The notes beneath the pieces are model-generated. The model was not told where the DNA came from. It saw only the letters and a list, made by a program, of their open reading frames with translations, and searched no databases. A stretch of DNA of 64,000 nt from the NCBI GenBank assembly GCA_021018995.1, contig CM037590.1:72077597-72141596 (forward strand), given 5' to 3'. Shown here one piece after another: positions 62,033 to 64,000 of the stretch. The position numbers and the translations under genes were made by a program. Source of the DNA: Chloranthus sessilifolius. Taxonomy: Eukaryota > Streptophyta > Magnoliopsida > Chloranthales > Chloranthaceae. Every line of letters starts with the position of its first letter. Positions within the stretch are counted from its first letter, which is position 1.

Positions 62033-62480
62033 GAGACCCAATATAGTATTTATAGTGAGAGTATTGAATAAACTAGCAACCCTGGATTTGAACATTGGGA
62101 AGCTATTTATAGGGCATTAAGATACTTCACTACAAAAAATAAGATTATTAGCGGCAGTTTTTTTTAATAAAAAACTGCCGCTATTAGTCTTATTTTTTGT
62201 AGTGCTTGAAAGGAACTATGCATTGTAGTTTATAATATAGTGGCAATTCTAAACTCTTAGAGGGGTTTACTGATGCTACTTGGATTTGTGATTCTTCTAA
62301 TTCAGAATCTACAAGTGGATGAATTTTTACTTTGATAGGAGGAGCAGTATCGTGAGGGTCTAGAAACAAACATGTCTTTCTGATTCAAGTATGGAATCAT
62401 AGTATATAGCATTGTTTGTGGGAGCAAAAGAGGCAAAGTGGCTTCAAAGCTTACAAAAGACTACCCAGAGATACAGTGTT
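62033..62480 (+). pseudogene. E4 RT end and RNase H remnant
   Basis: HWEAIYRALRY near 62095-62125 matches the 'HW.A..RilRYlkGT' block at the end of Copia RT. After the MITE come LKGT and, from about 62263, FTDATWICDSSNSESTSG, the Copia RNase H 'ysDAdWagd...rkStSG' block. Roughly the last tenth of a Copia polyprotein. Decayed. Confidence 0.8.
62128..62204. mobile_element. 77-bp CACTA-type MITE
   Basis: Starts CACTACAAAAAATAAG and ends CTTATTTTTTGTAGTG: terminal inverted repeats that extend almost to the centre through TAGCGGCAGTTTTT. CTT lies on both sides (62125-62127 and 62205-62207), the 3-bp duplication expected for CACTA transposons. It has no coding capacity and depends on a CACTA transposase elsewhere. 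It sits inside the Copia 'RY-LKGT' block. Confidence 0.9.
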
Positions 62481-63020
62481 AAAAACATCGAGGGGACGGG
62501 CCTAAGATCGGTAGAATTGGAGATCCCAAATCCTAAGTTCAATAAGATAAAAAATTACTCCATGACCCTTGAAAGTGAACAAAGGATGTTACCTATTGGC
62601 CATCCGTATGGTGTTAAATTTCGTGCACATATCTTGTAACGTGAGAGGGTGAGTTTAACTCTTAATAATTCTGTAGGCATTTATTTGCTAGGGTGATAAA
62701 GTAGTTATAAGAGCACCCATGACAAATTCACATATATGAGTATGAAAGTGAAGCCGGTTCAACAGAAATTCGGTCTTCTCTCTGAGATACTCATGAAATC
62801 AGTATTTTAGCGCATGACTGTAAAATGCAGGCCTTATGTCATTAATGATTTTGGTCATAGTAAGTGTATATGTAATTTCAGTTTTAATTTCAAAGCTATA
62901 AGCTACTTAAAGTCCTTATAAACTTTGAGTTGTATGTACTAGTCAAAGGTTCAAACCAATCTGTACCTCTGATGATGCTTAGTATGATCGCTCTGATACA
63001 CAATTTTTTTTATTTTGAAA

Positions 63021-63032
63021 CAAGTGGGGGAA
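63021..63032 (+). other. E4 polypurine tract
   Basis: CAAGTGGGGGAA directly before the TGTTATATATTAG start of the 3' LTR. Confidence 0.75.
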
Positions 63033-63697
63033 TGTTATATATTAGTGTAGTAATATATATTTTAGTATTTTATAATTAAGTTTATAATTATCATTATATA
63101 TTGATAATAATTCAATGACAAACGTATAAAATAATTCAATGGTAAACTTGTAAATATTTTCTCTCCAAAGTGTCTTTTCAAATTTTGATTTATCTTTTTA
63201 CTGTTAGTTGAAAAGGCATAAGTCTCACATCTCTTCACCGTCAATCTGAAAAGATACAAGTGAATCGATACTCTCTTTATCATTATCTTTTTACCATTAT
63301 CTAAAAAGCAAGTTTGTATCTCTTCACCGTAAATCTGAAAAGACACAACTCTTTGGAAAGACACAACGGTTCGTGATTTTTCTATAAATAGAGATCAGAT
63401 CCAGGTTAAAAAGGCACAATAAAAACTATAATAACATATATTTATCCTTTCTCTTACGATTCTTTTTTTTTTTAAGAATCTTTTTTGTGTATCAGAAAAT
63501 CTGTGTGGTGGATTCTTTCTCTAGAAAGTACAATCTAGAAAAGACCATACGGTTCTTGGCAAGACTGAGGCAGATTCGCTGGAAACCCTATTGCATTTTC
63601 GTTTATCTGATAGAGTGATGACATCTATTATCTTTAAGACATCGTAGTGAACTACGTGCCTCGGAGCCGTTATCAATACCATTTTTTCTTTCAATAA
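63033..63697 (+). repeat. E4 3' LTR
   Basis: Colinear with 60872-61539 through the final TCAATAA, then unrelated sequence. A 100-codon minus-strand open stretch at 63062-63364 is a by-product of its AT-rich repeats. Confidence 0.8.
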
Positions 63698-64000
63698 GTA
63701 CATGCTCGTGGCTTAAGTGGAAAGTGTTGTTTGGCTCTAATTTAGAGGTTGAATTGTTGTTTGACTCTAACTTGGAGAACCTGCAACGGCCCAGTTACGT
63801 TCAAACTCTATATAAAGATAGTTTCTTTTAGATTAGAAGTAGGATTTAGATCTTCTATATAAGGCTAATCTCTCTTGGATTAGAAGTAGGATTTGTGTCT
63901 TCTATATAAAGGGAAAACTCTTGGTCGAATTATAGTGTTAAGATATCATTGTAAAGCTTTTGAAAACTTATCTAGGATTTTGATGAGAGCTTTGGTGAGG
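63698..64000 (+). other. Possible start of another LTR, cut by the window edge
   Basis: Contains a 47-bp tandem repeat with TCTATATAA at 63807, 63854 and 63901 and GATTAGAAGTAGGATTTG-type text between the copies. TATA-like boxes downstream of a T/G-rich start (TGTTGTTTGGCTC at 63728) suggest the U3 part of a Copia-type LTR; its partner is outside the window. Confidence 0.4.

Larger units (their letters stand above)
60872..63697 (+). mobile_element. E4: truncated Ty1/Copia fossil
   Basis: LTRs of about 0.66 kb at 60872 to about 61539 and 63033 to about 63697; only about 1.5 kb lies between them. The right internal end has the purine tract CAAGTGGGGGAA. The interior keeps a piece of RT/RNase H. 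LTRs differ by about 9-10 % over a sampled 235 bp, so this is the oldest dated copy here. Clear 5-bp flanking duplications were not found and the right LTR ends are approximate. Broken, with most of its interior gone. Confidence 0.8.

Noticed and set aside
1-64000. A host protein-coding gene anywhere in the window
   Set aside because: Every frame with recognisable protein text belongs to a retroelement, including the extra genes of E1 and E2; the flanking 57-61 kb stretch has no frame with domain-like text.

Overview
The window looks like repeat-filled intergenic DNA from a flowering plant with a large genome. The evidence is plant-type Ty3/Gypsy chromovirus and Ogre/Tat elements, Copia remnants, tRNA-like SINEs and a CACTA-type MITE. 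I found no convincing host gene, rRNA, functional tRNA or CRISPR array. Nearly all long reading frames belong to decayed LTR retrotransposons, treated here as fossils.

Layout: 1-56854 is a four-level nest. E0, a Tekay/Del-like Gypsy element on the + strand, is seen only as the tail of its polyprotein (1-75) and its 3' LTR (76-1248, resuming 54898-56854). E1, a chromodomain Gypsy element on the - strand (1249-54892, about 12.2 kb of its own DNA), sits in E0's LTR and is flanked by AGGAC. E2, a giant Ogre/Tat element on the + strand (2621-44064, about 24.8 kb of its own DNA), sits in E1's 3' LTR and is flanked by CTCAC/CTCAT. E3, a second Ogre/Tat element on the + strand (26389-43050, 16.7 kb), sits in E2's 3' LTR and is flanked by CCCCC. 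By-eye LTR divergence falls in the order expected from the nesting: E1 about 5-6 %, E2 about 4-5 %, E3 about 3 %.

Each element shows its family's parts in order: LTR, primer-binding site, gag, protease, RT, RNase H, integrase, polypurine tract, LTR. E2 and E3 also carry the second RNase H typical of Ogre/Tat and a G-patch-like motif after the protease. Two extra genes stand out: an antisense, apparently intron-containing plant-mobile-domain-like gene in E2 (15.7-19.6 kb), and a sense-strand gene between the chromodomain and the 3' LTR of E1 (45.5-46.95 kb) that resembles the 'putative plant transposon protein' family. All four are broken.

56855-64000 is AT-rich DNA with a probable solo Copia LTR, two tRNA-like SINEs (one on the - strand with clear target duplications), a truncated Copia element (60872 to about 63697, LTRs about 9-10 % diverged) carrying a 77-bp CACTA-type MITE, and the beginning of what may be another LTR with three evenly spaced TATA-like boxes at the right edge.
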